Assembly (NCBI GenBank): GCA_000990585.1
Contig: LBQD01000002.1
Location: 1-56,015, forward strand
Direction of reading: 5' to 3'
DNA: 56,015 nucleotides
Source: Candidatus Moranbacteria bacterium GW2011_GWE2_35_2-
Lineage (GTDB): Bacteria > Patescibacteriota > Minisyncoccia > Moranbacterales > UBA9337
Of the stretch, positions 43,592 through 53,650 are shown piece after piece (the stretch's first letter is position 1; each line of letters opens with the position of its first letter). The notes under the pieces are model-generated. The model saw only the letters and a list, made by a program, of their open reading frames with translations, was not told the DNA's origin and did not search any database. A program made the translations under genes and the position numbers.

Positions 43592-44863
43592 ATGCTTCAC
43601 AAATTACTCTATATTTTCGCACTATATTTACCCTTCCAAATTGCCATAAACCCCGTTCCGGGGATAGACTTGGCTTCAATAAGAATTTTTTCTTTGATTA
43701 TTTTTTTTATTTGGCTAGCAAGCAGTCTACAAAGTAAATCAATCTACATACCAAATAAGTTTCTAACTTTTTTAATTACTTCTTTTTTATTTTTTTGTTT
43801 TTTTTCAACCCTAACAGCAGAAAATATCTGGTGGTCGGCACGCAAACTACTCTTTTTACTGTCATTTATTCCTCTTTTTCTTGTTATCAATGGCATTTCT
43901 TGGAATAAAAATAAATTACAAACTTTTTGCTCTTATTTAGTTCTGGGAGCGGGTATTTCAGCCTCAATTGGAATATTTCAATTTATTCTCCAATTTTTTA
44001 TAGGAGTTAGAAATACAACAATATTTTGGTTTGACGCAACAATGCCTTTTTTAGGAAAAACATTTTCTATGGCAGTTTTTCAATACAATAGCTGGCTAGT
44101 TGAAATTGGAGACACAACTCTTATGCGCGCAATCTCTTTTTTTCCCGATCCGCATATGTTTTCCTTTTATTTAAGCATGATTTTTCCAGTTTCTTTGGCT
44201 CTATACTTCCTAACCTACAAAAAGCAATATTTTTTTATTTCTATACTTATACTAATCGCCAACTTTCTTTCATTTTCTCGTGGAGGTTATCTTGGATTTT
44301 TATCCGGATTATTATTTTTTTTAATATTAATTTCTACAAAAAAGATGGAAAAATTTCAAAACCTGAAATATTATGTTGGAATATTTTCCACTTTATTATT
44401 ATTGATAATTTTTATTCCAAATCCAATCAATCAAAGATTTCTTTCCAGTTTTAATATCAACGAAGGCTCTAATTCGGAAAGAATTCAAATTTGGTCTCAA
44501 GCTCTACACATAATCAAAGAAAATCCGTTTTTTGGTGTTGGAATTGGAAATTATTCCTCAGCAACTAACTCAAACTCGGACTATCGCACGCCAATATATG
44601 CCCACAACACATACCTTGACATTGCTGTTGAAACTGGGATTATCAGTGCCATAATATGGATCACTCTTATCTTATGGTCAATAATAAAATTAGCCCGCAA
44701 TAAATCAAATATTCTTTTTTTTGGATTTAGTGCGGGAATTATCGCTTTTTCAGTTCATTCATTTTTCGATACGGCAATTTTTTCTGTCCATATTCTGCCT
44801 GTTTTGATATTTTTTTCTTCTTTTGCAATAATTAAATATGACTCAAATACTTCAATTTTATAA
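43592..44863 (+). CDS. O-antigen ligase/polymerase family membrane protein (1)
   Basis: A 423-residue protein with about 11 membrane helices, of the Wzy/WaaL family (Wzy_C). Visible family marks are the loop FFPDPHMFSFYLSM and RGGYLGFLSGL. A large extracellular loop has SERIQIWSQALHIIKENPFFGVGIGNYS and AHNTYLDIAVETG. Such proteins polymerise glycan repeats or attach them to a carrier outside the membrane. Its 3' end overlaps the next, related gene by 26 bp. Confidence 0.82.
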   Translation: MLHKLLYIFALYLPFQIAINPVPGIDLASIRIFSLIIFFIWLASSLQSKSIYIPNKFLTFLITSFLFFCFFSTLTAENIWWSARKLLFLLSFIPLFLVINGISWNKNKLQTFCSYLVLGAGISASIGIFQFILQFFIGVRNTTIFWFDATMPFLGKTFSMAVFQYNSWLVEIGDTTLMRAISFFPDPHMFSFYLSMIFPVSLALYFLTYKKQYFFISILILIANFLSFSRGGYLGFLSGLLFFLILISTKKMEKFQNLKYYVGIFSTLLLLIIFIPNPINQRFLSSFNINEGSNSERIQIWSQALHIIKENPFFGVGIGNYSSATNSNSDYRTPIYAHNTYLDIAVETGIISAIIWITLILWSIIKLARNKSNILFFGFSAGIIAFSVHSFFDTAIFSVHILPVLIFFSSFAIIKYDSNTSIL

Positions 44864-46052
44864 AAAATACTCCGATTATAATAACTTCCTTGCTATAATC
44901 ATCTTTCTGGCTCCATTATATTTGCTTCGTTTTTCTATTTTTAATATTCCCACAAATTTTCTTGAAATTTCAATTTTAATTGTCTTGTTTTTTTATTTAA
45001 TTTTCAGCCAAAACAACAAAACGAAAATACAAATTGAAAAAAAATATCTCATTCTAATCGCATTTCTTTTTTTAGGCTTAATTTCTTCTGCTTTCTATAA
45101 TCAAAACTTAATGCAAGAATTTGGAATTATCAAAAGTTGGTTTGTTTTTCCCCTTATCTTTTCTTTTTTACTAATCAAAAATGTAAAAAACATACAAAAT
45201 GCGGACAAAATACTAAAAGCTTATTTTTTCTCAGCATCAATAATATCCTTACTTGGATTATTTTTCATCGCAACTAATCGTCTTACTTTTGACGGAAGAC
45301 TAGAAATTTTCTATACTTCTCCGAATTATCTGGCAATGTTTCTTGCTTCGGCTGTTTTAATCGGATTTTATTTTTTGCACAGCAAACCCGCTTCAAAAAC
45401 ACTCTTGATTATTCAGATAATAATTTTAATAAATTTATATTTTACCTATTCATATTCAGCTTGGATAGCAATTATATTTAGCACAATTTTATTTTTTCTT
45501 ATCATAAATAAAAATATATTTGATAAGAAAAAAATTATTTTTTTCTCGCTTTTAATCCTTCTGCTCACTGCTTTTCAAATTAATAATCAAAAAATACAAG
45601 ATATATTTAATCCAAAAAATCACTCCTCATTAGAATCTCGCTTTGTCATTTGGCATTCAACAACTAAAATAATCACAGATAATTTTTGGCTAGGAATCGG
45701 ACCAGGAAATTTTCAAGAAAAATATTTGGAATATCAGAAATATTTTCCTCCTTATCCAGAATGGGCAGTCCCTCATCCGCATAATATTTTTCTAGCTTTT
45801 TGGCTACAATCCGGACTAATTGGATTAGTGTCTTTTGTTTTGCTGATTATATTTTGGCTACAGTCTGTTTTTTCAAAAACATCCAAACAAAAAAACGCTT
45901 CACAAAAAAGACTAGGAGCGTTTCTTATTATAGTTATATTGTATTTTTTAATACATGGAATGATTGACACTACTTATTGGAAAAATGATCTATCGCTTTA
46001 CTTTTGGATCTTTTTTTCACTTGGAATATTTTTCACCAACATTAAAGATTAA
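44838..46052 (+). CDS. O-antigen ligase/polymerase family membrane protein (2)
   Basis: A 404-residue paralogue of the preceding protein, with about 11 helices. The family loop is SLESRFVIWHSTTKIITDN, then FWLGIGPGNFQEKY and VPHPHNIFLAFWLQSGLIG. Two such genes in tandem suggest one polymerase and one ligase, or two glycan products (inference). The gene ends 11 bp inside the converging beta-propeller gene. Confidence 0.82.
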   Translation: MTQILQFYKKYSDYNNFLAIIIFLAPLYLLRFSIFNIPTNFLEISILIVLFFYLIFSQNNKTKIQIEKKYLILIAFLFLGLISSAFYNQNLMQEFGIIKSWFVFPLIFSFLLIKNVKNIQNADKILKAYFFSASIISLLGLFFIATNRLTFDGRLEIFYTSPNYLAMFLASAVLIGFYFLHSKPASKTLLIIQIIILINLYFTYSYSAWIAIIFSTILFFLIINKNIFDKKKIIFFSLLILLLTAFQINNQKIQDIFNPKNHSSLESRFVIWHSTTKIITDNFWLGIGPGNFQEKYLEYQKYFPPYPEWAVPHPHNIFLAFWLQSGLIGLVSFVLLIIFWLQSVFSKTSKQKNASQKRLGAFLIIVILYFLIHGMIDTTYWKNDLSLYFWIFFSLGIFFTNIKD

Positions 46053-47199
46053 TTCGATATAGCCTATTATCAATTCTATTTGTAAAAAACAACGCATCTT
46101 CCGATGGAGAAAGAAATAATTTATCCGCATCATAATCCTCCTTTATATCATTTAATTCAACCAGCCGAACTCTTTCACCTGTCTGAGTATTTACCTTCCA
46201 GAAGATATCTTTTGTGAAAAATTTACCTGTCCGATAATCATTTGGCATCACCACGCTGGGCTCAATAGCAGTCGGTACAGCACAAAAAATAAAAGAATCA
46301 TCTTTTGACCACACGCATTTAGAAACGAGAGTTGGAATATTCAGGTCCTCATATTTTTCACCGTGCTCATTTGAAATTCCCAGCTTCATTCCGCTGCCAT
46401 TTGCATCAGAAACAGAGCTAATTAAAATTCTACTTCCATCATTTGACCAAAGATAATCCGCTCCATAGCGCTCAGTTTCTTTACTAATAATTTCTGCTTC
46501 ATTAGCGCTGTTTCCGGAAATACCGATAACGGACGCTTTTTTCAGCTGTGTTTTTTCATTTGCCACTGGAAGATTCCAAAAAAAGATACTGTTTTTATTT
46601 TTAACTGAAGCAATTGATATCATTTTCCATGGAATATCGGCAATTTTTCTTTCATTTTTTCCATCCGCTTGGGCAATCATAAGTGAACGCGTTCCATCCG
46701 CTTGATTATATTTTTTATATACAATACGACTATCTGATCCTGCCCAAACCGCATAATCCATTAGTTGTTCATATTCTTTTATCTCCCCTTTTTTATACTC
46801 ATACAAAACATATCTTTTATTTTTGTTTTCATCTTCCAATAACACAATTGCCTTATCTCTTTCTGGAGACCAATCAAAATCTTTGATTATTGTAATCGCA
46901 CTTCTATTGAAATTCTTTTTTAATGTTCCAAGAAATGAAATGGAAAATAATTCCCCTTTTTCGGAAAAATAAATCAGTTTTTCATTATTTTGATCAATTT
47001 GAGAAAAAAACATTTTTTCATTCCCGATTGAAAAAATTTTTTTATCTTCCTCCTCCTTGTTTTTTATCTTAGAATTTTCATCCTCAATAACTGCAACATC
47101 ATCTTTTTCCATAGGAGAACGAAAAGATATATTATAAGCGACAAAAAAAATAAAAACAAAAACAAGCGCTGATAGAGAAAATGCAAATACTTTTTTCAT
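46042..47199 (-). CDS. Membrane-anchored beta-propeller-like protein
   Basis: A 385-residue protein with an N-terminal anchor (about 5-23), then an acidic/charged linker. The body has repeated TolB/WD-like blades (FDWSPERDKAIVLL, YLWSNDGSRILISS, CVWSKDDSFIFCAV, LFLSPSEDALFFT). Such propellers are usually binding scaffolds. It is the last gene of the secretion operon, 12 bp after the large surface protein, and may be an outward-facing part of it (inference). It overlaps the 3' end of the O-antigen ligase gene on the other strand by 11 bp. Confidence 0.72.
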   Translation of the reverse strand: MKKVFAFSLSALVFVFIFFVAYNISFRSPMEKDDVAVIEDENSKIKNKEEEDKKIFSIGNEKMFFSQIDQNNEKLIYFSEKGELFSISFLGTLKKNFNRSAITIIKDFDWSPERDKAIVLLEDENKNKRYVLYEYKKGEIKEYEQLMDYAVWAGSDSRIVYKKYNQADGTRSLMIAQADGKNERKIADIPWKMISIASVKNKNSIFFWNLPVANEKTQLKKASVIGISGNSANEAEIISKETERYGADYLWSNDGSRILISSVSDANGSGMKLGISNEHGEKYEDLNIPTLVSKCVWSKDDSFIFCAVPTAIEPSVVMPNDYRTGKFFTKDIFWKVNTQTGERVRLVELNDIKEDYDADKLFLSPSEDALFFTNRIDNRLYRINL

Positions 47200-47211
47200 G
47201 TTTTTAAAATT

Positions 47212-50022
47212 TTAGTTCTTTTTTTTCATTTCACTCGGATAAAATCCAAACACAATACCCGCGGTTGCAATCAAGACAAAGCCGGTTAATATTATTCTTA
47301 ATAAAAATACAAATTCTCCAGATAAATTAGCAGCAAGAGTGGCGAATACACCTTTTACGCCTTCTTTTTTTGCCATAACATCACCATCTTCAATTTCAAT
47401 CTGAACAGACTCACTTATTATTTCCTCGATGGTTTTTTCTTGTTGTACCCCCCAAAACTCCTGCAAAGCCTTTCTTACAGCTATTGGTTGAGAATATGCA
47501 GCCTCGATTGAAACATTGTACACACTTCCTATTGACTTATTGGCTGTAAAAAATATTCGCTCAGTAGAAACATCGGCCTGCTCAATACCATCTATAAACC
47601 ATTTTATCGTTGAATCGCTCTCAATAAACTCCGGATGAAATTCCCCAAGAATTGAGATTCCACTTCCAGGAGTACTTATAAACAAATTTTCACTATAATT
47701 AACCAAATCTTCTGGAGGAGTATTACCAGTTATATCAACATAACTTCCTAAAACCTTTCTTTCGGATCCCGCTTCTGGAATAAGTTTTAAATATGGGTTA
47801 ACAATCTCAAATCTTCTCATAAGATTAATTCCCATGCTACCCTCTCTCGAACTTCCATCAATGTCATTTGCAACCAAACTAAGATCAAATGTCTTTCCCG
47901 CCTCTCCGACAACGGGAAAAAATGTAATATTTGTTTGCTTTGTATCTTGACAACTTGCGCTCATATTCTGATTACATTGCAAATCTGATCCATCTACTTC
48001 CCATGAATAATTCGACAAATCATCCGACTCAATTCTCGCACCGATAATTTGACCGGTAGCCACATAACAAGTTTTATCTTCTGCGCATATCTCGTCATTT
48101 AAAGACATTTCCAATGTATTCGGATTTACGTCGACATTATATAGGCTAATGCGGTCAGAGCTTGAGGTAACTCGAATGATTACATCTGAACGTCCCGCCC
48201 TAGTTAAACCAGAATCAAAAACTTCTTCAACTTCAACATAAATTCTCAAGTACCCAACACCTCTATTATTAAATATTGCATTATAATTATTACTATTATT
48301 TGCAACATTCAAGTTAAACTTAAGCTCAGAGATATTATTACCCTCAAGCAAGCTCATTTCCGTTTCTTGACGAAAACTCGATAAAACGGAAATACTTTCC
48401 CAATCATCCAGATCCAAGCTCATTCTTTTATTTGGAGTATTTAGTCTTTTCACATCCCATCTATAATAAGTTTGACTGGTATCATGATCCCCGTTCATAG
48501 AAACAGCCTGAACAAAAACCATATCTCCCATTTTTCTTCCACTGGCATCATTATTAGGAGAGTCTGGTCCATATTCCAATGAAACTTCAAGATTGGTTGG
48601 CTGTCCACCCTCAACAGGATCAACTAAATTATCCTCGAGGCAATCGTTTATATCCATAGTTGCAGTAGGAATAGTTACAGGATATCCCTTGATTGTTTTT
48701 TGATAACTTCCTATGTTTTGTACGTCGCATTTATTTTTTGGAAGTGCCCACATAATCATCATCGAAGCATTATCATGTTTAGTTGGAATAATAGATTTTC
48801 CCTCTACCACAACACCCACCTTATCTCCGGGCATATAATTCCATGTGAATCCATCAACTCCCAGTCCGGCAATTGTTGCTTCGTCATTCTGTCCTCTATC
48901 TGCAGTATCAGGATCTCTAGGATTTGTTCCCCAAAATTCTTCCTCGGTTGTACCAAAACTATTATTGCCCGTTATATTACTATCTGAATTTGGAAATAAA
49001 TGCTCACAAGCGCTTGTTATCGTTGAACTAGCTAATTGATCCGCCCTACAATAAGTTATCGGGGTTCCCGAAGCTGAACAAGATAAAGATCCACCCTCAA
49101 GATCAGTACAACTCGGATCTAAAAAAGTATCAGAAATACAATAAGGCTGCGTTCCTAATGGACAGCTCGCGGTACAAATATCTTCCCCGGGATTGCTCGG
49201 ATCAGAATAGCATTGCGAAAGATTGCAATAAGCATCAAATCCCGAATCGGTACAAGCATCATATTCAGTAAATAATCCACTAATTATACCTCCCGAAAAT
49301 TCTCCGTCGCTGGAACACGTTTCAACATAATCTTTAACACACGCCACATTTTGAGAAGGACAACTACTAAGTGTATTTGGCGCTATTGCTCCAGTAAGAA
49401 AGCTCGTGTCTTCATCATTTCCCCCGCTATCTACCAATTCATAATTATCTCCATTTGAAAAACTATGCACATAACAATATGCCGGAGATAAATTATTATC
49501 CCCACCAAAACGAGCGCGATATCCATCCTTATCCCACGATCCTCGCGTATTTATCCGATCATCAAATCCATTTTGAGCAATAATTCTACTTGCCTCAACT
49601 TTCCAATCCTCTTCATTTACCCTATTGTCATCATTAACATCACAAGATGATTGATAGTCAGAACTTCCTTGTGAAGCAATTTCACATCCTTCATGCTTTA
49701 TATACCAAGTAAAATACAATGATTCCTTTTGATTGCTAAAATAAGATGGCAATGCTTTGGCAATTATCTTTTCTCCGGGCTTAGGATTGGATGGTGAAAA
49801 TGATAACATGACTTCTGGCGGAGTTGTTTTCCCATCTGCGACATTTAAACCTTCTCCTATGCTTTGAACGGAAGCACTGTTTATATGATATCTTTGCTCC
49901 AAATCAGCCGCAACCTCATTGGCTGATGGAATATGCAGAGCCATAACAGGATATGAACTAAAAAGAAAAAGCTCAATGACTACCCACAATAAAACAATAT
50001 TATTTTTTTTATGTTTTTTCAT
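47212..50022 (-). CDS. Large Cys-rich surface protein of the type IV secretion locus
   Basis: A 936-residue protein with a signal peptide (about 9-28) and a C-terminal membrane helix (about 908-930) followed by a basic tail, so most of it is outside the cell. Near residue 128 a DVNDDNRVNEEDW segment resembles a dockerin/EF-hand-like calcium loop. Residues about 225-330 are Cys-rich. A stretch TNPRDPDTADRGQND resembles a thrombospondin type 3 calcium repeat. Later parts look like Ig-like strand domains. I recognise no named family. Genes of this kind accompany VirB4 in CPR genomes (inference), and it may form a surface scaffold or adhesin of the machine. Confidence 0.7.
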   Translation of the reverse strand: MKKHKKNNIVLLWVVIELFLFSSYPVMALHIPSANEVAADLEQRYHINSASVQSIGEGLNVADGKTTPPEVMLSFSPSNPKPGEKIIAKALPSYFSNQKESLYFTWYIKHEGCEIASQGSSDYQSSCDVNDDNRVNEEDWKVEASRIIAQNGFDDRINTRGSWDKDGYRARFGGDNNLSPAYCYVHSFSNGDNYELVDSGGNDEDTSFLTGAIAPNTLSSCPSQNVACVKDYVETCSSDGEFSGGIISGLFTEYDACTDSGFDAYCNLSQCYSDPSNPGEDICTASCPLGTQPYCISDTFLDPSCTDLEGGSLSCSASGTPITYCRADQLASSTITSACEHLFPNSDSNITGNNSFGTTEEEFWGTNPRDPDTADRGQNDEATIAGLGVDGFTWNYMPGDKVGVVVEGKSIIPTKHDNASMMIMWALPKNKCDVQNIGSYQKTIKGYPVTIPTATMDINDCLEDNLVDPVEGGQPTNLEVSLEYGPDSPNNDASGRKMGDMVFVQAVSMNGDHDTSQTYYRWDVKRLNTPNKRMSLDLDDWESISVLSSFRQETEMSLLEGNNISELKFNLNVANNSNNYNAIFNNRGVGYLRIYVEVEEVFDSGLTRAGRSDVIIRVTSSSDRISLYNVDVNPNTLEMSLNDEICAEDKTCYVATGQIIGARIESDDLSNYSWEVDGSDLQCNQNMSASCQDTKQTNITFFPVVGEAGKTFDLSLVANDIDGSSREGSMGINLMRRFEIVNPYLKLIPEAGSERKVLGSYVDITGNTPPEDLVNYSENLFISTPGSGISILGEFHPEFIESDSTIKWFIDGIEQADVSTERIFFTANKSIGSVYNVSIEAAYSQPIAVRKALQEFWGVQQEKTIEEIISESVQIEIEDGDVMAKKEGVKGVFATLAANLSGEFVFLLRIILTGFVLIATAGIVFGFYPSEMKKKN

Positions 50023-50063
50023 ATTTTTAAAATTTCTTTAAAAAGTTTATTTCAAATATTTAT

Positions 50064-50711
50064 CTACATTTTTGTTATTCTAAGAAAGATCATATCCAGT
50101 AAAATAATAGCTATCCAGCCAAAAGTAAATGAATACCAAATCGATCGACTCTTATAAACAATCCACCCTCCAAGTAAATTTATTATCATATATGGGAAAA
50201 AATTCCAATTAAAATTACTCGTTAAGACTAAAAATACAACGAAAACAATAAATTGAAATATAACAGAAAATATTCCGAAATATCTCCTAAGAAAACCCAT
50301 TATCCATCCATGAAAAAAGAATTCATACAAAAAAAGAAAAAAGCCGACCAAAAAGAATTCGTAACCAACAAATATCCAAAAATTTTCCCTGACTATTTTT
50401 AATAATACATAATTACTAAAAAAATCAAAATATCGATAGGAAAAATAAATAGTCAAAAGAAAGAAAAAGAAAGAAAAAATCATCCAAAAAAATCCCTCTG
50501 CTTTTCTCCCTAATTGAACTCCATAATCTTTTATAGATTCATCTAATACTATTCTAATATATAACCATGGAACAATAAGAAAGAAAAATGCCCCTAAAAT
50601 GAAAACTTGAAAACCATCCTCTCTGGGAAAGGTTCCCGCCAAAAACAAACAAGCTACTGCAATAATCACACTCACTATAAATTCTTTTTCAAAAAAAAAT
50701 TTTTTCATCAT
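50064..50711 (-). CDS. CPBP/Abi-like polytopic membrane protein, degenerate
   Basis: A 215-residue protein with about seven membrane helices. The segment YEFFFHGWIMGFLRRYFG resembles the CPBP intramembrane protease signature (EExxxRG...LRR), but the first Glu and the Arg are replaced (Tyr, His), and the second His motif is not visible. It may therefore be an inactive relative. It lies within the secretion operon between a small membrane protein and the large surface protein. Confidence 0.55.
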   Translation of the reverse strand: MMKKFFFEKEFIVSVIIAVACLFLAGTFPREDGFQVFILGAFFFLIVPWLYIRIVLDESIKDYGVQLGRKAEGFFWMIFSFFFFLLTIYFSYRYFDFFSNYVLLKIVRENFWIFVGYEFFLVGFFLFLYEFFFHGWIMGFLRRYFGIFSVIFQFIVFVVFLVLTSNFNWNFFPYMIINLLGGWIVYKSRSIWYSFTFGWIAIILLDMIFLRITKM

Positions 50712-50753
50712 TTTTTCATTTTAATAATATTCCACAGCATAATAATATTCCAT

Positions 50754-51188
50754 TTAATATCTTTTTTCCGCTGCAAGTAATCGCATCTCTGCTATTTTTT
50801 CTTTTCTTATAATACGATACAAAACAATTACAGTAACCGTTTCAATGGGCAAAAAATTCAAACCAAACAATAAACTTTCCACTACCGTTCCGCCGCCAAG
50901 AGTTACTAACTTTTTTGTCAAACTTTTAACCCTGTTTCTTTTTTTATTCCCTGATCCGGCGATAAAAACCATCAAACCTATAACAAATGAAATACAAATT
51001 GTTACAATATATCCGATAGCAGGCAATGAACCTATCCCGGCAAAATCCAACAAATCTTTTAACATCGCCACTATTAAAGCAATTAACATTGCCACTCTCC
51101 ACATATTTTTATATTTTAAACTATCCCCTTTTAATTCAATTTTTCTTTCAGAGATTATTTTCTGCCAGTTCTTTTTTGGCGTTTTCAA
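50754..51188 (-). CDS. Small membrane protein of the type IV secretion locus
   Basis: A 144-residue protein with three or so hydrophobic segments (about 30-48, 55-76 and 94-122) and basic ends. Its start overlaps the end of virB4 by 41 bp, a strong sign of coupling. I do not recognise a family; by position it may be a VirB-type inner-membrane part (inference). Confidence 0.6.
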   Translation of the reverse strand: MKTPKKNWQKIISERKIELKGDSLKYKNMWRVAMLIALIVAMLKDLLDFAGIGSLPAIGYIVTICISFVIGLMVFIAGSGNKKRNRVKSLTKKLVTLGGGTVVESLLFGLNFLPIETVTVIVLYRIIRKEKIAEMRLLAAEKRY

Positions 51189-52953
51189 TTTCTAATAACT
51201 GTCGAGGATCAGAGGTAATAATCTGATCTTCGCTATATGATGCAATCACCCGAATTGCCACATGTTTATTTCCGGCAAAAAATATTCCTTCTCCGACATT
51301 ACTTTCCAAAAGTAAAAATTTTTCTTGATCTGTTAAATAAAAAGTTTCCGCAATAGTGTTAATTGAAGCTGGAGATTGCTTGAGCAAAAGCTGAATAGAT
51401 GAGTTAGTAATGATAGGTTTTCCATACTGCGAAGAAATAAAATCATTAATATCCTGAGTTATTGTTGTAAGTCCAGTGTAATATTTTCGACAACGTTTAG
51501 CAATTCCAAACAAAAACGACGCCGCATCTTCGTTTTTCATCATTATCCACGCCTCATCCACCACTACCAATCTCTTTTTGAGATTACTTCTCATTTCATT
51601 CCAAATAAAATGCAGCACGATATACATTGCAATCGGGCGCAATTCTTCTTCTAAATCTCTAATATTAAATACCACTAATTGGCTATCTATTTTGATATTT
51701 GTCGGTTTATTTAAAAATCCGGAAAAAAGACCAATGGTATACTTTTCCATCCTCATCACTAGCGACTCAGCTCCCTCCATATTTCTCAAAACTTCATATA
51801 AATCAGAAAGAACCGGAAAATCATCGGGAGTAAGTATTGAAAAATCGCTTTGCGGAGTAATGTCTCTTATAGCATATGTTTCATGAATACCTCTCTCTAG
51901 AATCGAGTCTTCTTCCGGGGTAATATCTTTCAACATCAAGTGCAGTAATCCCATTAAATTAGCCGCATTACTCCTCATTACTTCCTCAGGATCTTCGTCT
52001 TGCCCTATTTTTGGAATATCAAAAGGGTTTATATGCGACTTTGAGTTAAGGGATATTGAAACAAAAGATCCCCCTACGGTCTCACATAAGTGTTTATATT
52101 CATTTTCCGGATCAATTACAATCACATCCGCATCCATCATCAATGATCTCAATATCTCCAACTTTATCGTATAGCTTTTTCCTGCTCCAGATTTAGCAAA
52201 AACCGTCATATTAGCATTTTCCATTTCAAAACGATCAAAAAGAATTAAGCTATTATTATGCCTATTTATACCATAAAGAATTCCCTTATTAGAAGTTAGA
52301 TCAGAAGAAACAAATGGAAAACTGGTTGATAAAGGTGACGTATTTAAATTATTCGCAACATCTAGCTCGTCATTTGCCAATGGAATGGTTGAGGAGATTC
52401 CTTGTTCCATCCTAAAAATAGCTGGTTTTACATAAACCAATTGAGCTTCTAATATAGCTTCAATGCTGTCACTTATTTTATTCACTTCATCAACACTCGC
52501 TCCATAGACTGTCATATATACACTAAAACGAAAAAATTTCTCACTGCCTTCTTGTAATTTATTGCGCAATTCTTCAATATTTTCCAGAGCTGACTCTAAT
52601 ATTGGATCTCTGATTTTACCCTTTTCGCTTTCTATTGAAATTTCCGACATTACCTGTGTTGCTTTTTTCCTCAAATTTTTAAGCACATCCGCTGTATCCA
52701 TTGGATGAATAAATATGCTTGTATCCATTGAAAAATCAGCATTTATAATAGGTGAAAACCAGTTTGTACTGAGAAATTTCGGGAAAGCAAATACAAAAAG
52801 AGTTTTTGCATAGACATCTCCGATTTCAATATAACTAGGACTTACCTTGAGTGCAGAAGGGGCAATCAAATCTTTTACTGTTGCTAATCCCTCTTGATAT
52901 ATATACTCGTCACCTAACTCAGTTTTATTGTTTTTTTTATTAATTCCAAACAT
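51148..52953 (-). CDS. virB4: VirB4-family type IV secretion ATPase
   Basis: A 601-residue VirB4/TraC-type ATPase that powers type IV secretion or conjugation at the inner membrane. The N-terminal half (about 30-240) is the CagE/TrbE-like domain. The ATPase core shows Walker A FAKSGAGKSYT (252-262), then DVIVIDPENEYKHL, Walker B RLVVVDEAWIMM (461-472) and the motif TGLTTITQDINDF. Length is somewhat shorter than classical VirB4. It follows a TraC/VirB4-N-like protein and PrgI, the arrangement seen in CPR and Gram-positive systems. Confidence 0.9.
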   Translation of the reverse strand: MFGINKKNNKTELGDEYIYQEGLATVKDLIAPSALKVSPSYIEIGDVYAKTLFVFAFPKFLSTNWFSPIINADFSMDTSIFIHPMDTADVLKNLRKKATQVMSEISIESEKGKIRDPILESALENIEELRNKLQEGSEKFFRFSVYMTVYGASVDEVNKISDSIEAILEAQLVYVKPAIFRMEQGISSTIPLANDELDVANNLNTSPLSTSFPFVSSDLTSNKGILYGINRHNNSLILFDRFEMENANMTVFAKSGAGKSYTIKLEILRSLMMDADVIVIDPENEYKHLCETVGGSFVSISLNSKSHINPFDIPKIGQDEDPEEVMRSNAANLMGLLHLMLKDITPEEDSILERGIHETYAIRDITPQSDFSILTPDDFPVLSDLYEVLRNMEGAESLVMRMEKYTIGLFSGFLNKPTNIKIDSQLVVFNIRDLEEELRPIAMYIVLHFIWNEMRSNLKKRLVVVDEAWIMMKNEDAASFLFGIAKRCRKYYTGLTTITQDINDFISSQYGKPIITNSSIQLLLKQSPASINTIAETFYLTDQEKFLLLESNVGEGIFFAGNKHVAIRVIASYSEDQIITSDPRQLLEIENAKKELAENNL

Positions 52954-52959
52954 ATTTTT

Positions 52960-53640
52960 TTATTCCAATTCCAAACTTTCAACTTCTTTTATTATAGTAT
53001 TAACATTTAAACTGGGGTTATATGAATTATAAAATAGCTCTATAAGCTCTTGTGTTCCCAAAGGTGTCATTTTCAACCCCGCCCCGCTGAGTGCTGCCTC
53101 AACTTGTCGCGCCCGTTGCCACAATTGACTTATTTGCGCTTCAAGAAACTCTTTTCTAACCGCCATTTGTTGATTGGGATTAAACGTATTCATCATTTTT
53201 GCAAAAAATCCTTCTTTCTTACTTTCAATTGGAGAAAATGGTACTACTATGTAGAAAAACTTAGACATTATCTTAGTTGAATCCGTAAGTCTTTTTATAA
53301 AATTACTATATTCCGCTATTTGCATTCGAAGCAATTCATTTTTTTGCACTTTTTCTTTTTCTTTTATTATTTCCAAATAAGGATTGATGTTAAATTTTCT
53401 TGAACTAACTACTATTTGTACGGGAAAATCAAGAGAATTGAGAAAATTCTGATATTGAGAAATGATAGCATCTTGTTCATCAGTAGACTTGAGATCAAAA
53501 TTTATCGATGACACCAAAAGTACTGTTCGCAAAGATCCGTTTTTCATAACAATAACGCCGTTTTTTATCTCTTTGATATCAACGTATTTTTGCGAACTAT
53601 TATCGCTTTTGTTTTTCTTTTTTTCATGCAGTAGCTCCAT
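52960..53640 (-). CDS. TraC/VirB4 N-terminal-like protein
   Basis: A 226-residue soluble protein. It begins after a charged head with VDIKEIKNGVIVMKNGSLRTVLLV and the strand LDFPVQIVVSSRKFN. It has a helical middle and a block RQVEAALSGAGLKMTPLGTQELIELFY, all of which resemble the N-terminal domain of TraC/VirB4 proteins. It has no Walker motifs. It lies 6 bp before virB4 and 10 bp after prgI, so it probably acts as a separately encoded VirB4 partner. Confidence 0.72.
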   Translation of the reverse strand: MELLHEKKKNKSDNSSQKYVDIKEIKNGVIVMKNGSLRTVLLVSSINFDLKSTDEQDAIISQYQNFLNSLDFPVQIVVSSRKFNINPYLEIIKEKEKVQKNELLRMQIAEYSNFIKRLTDSTKIMSKFFYIVVPFSPIESKKEGFFAKMMNTFNPNQQMAVRKEFLEAQISQLWQRARQVEAALSGAGLKMTPLGTQELIELFYNSYNPSLNVNTIIKEVESLELE

Positions 53641-53650
53641 TTTGTTTTTT

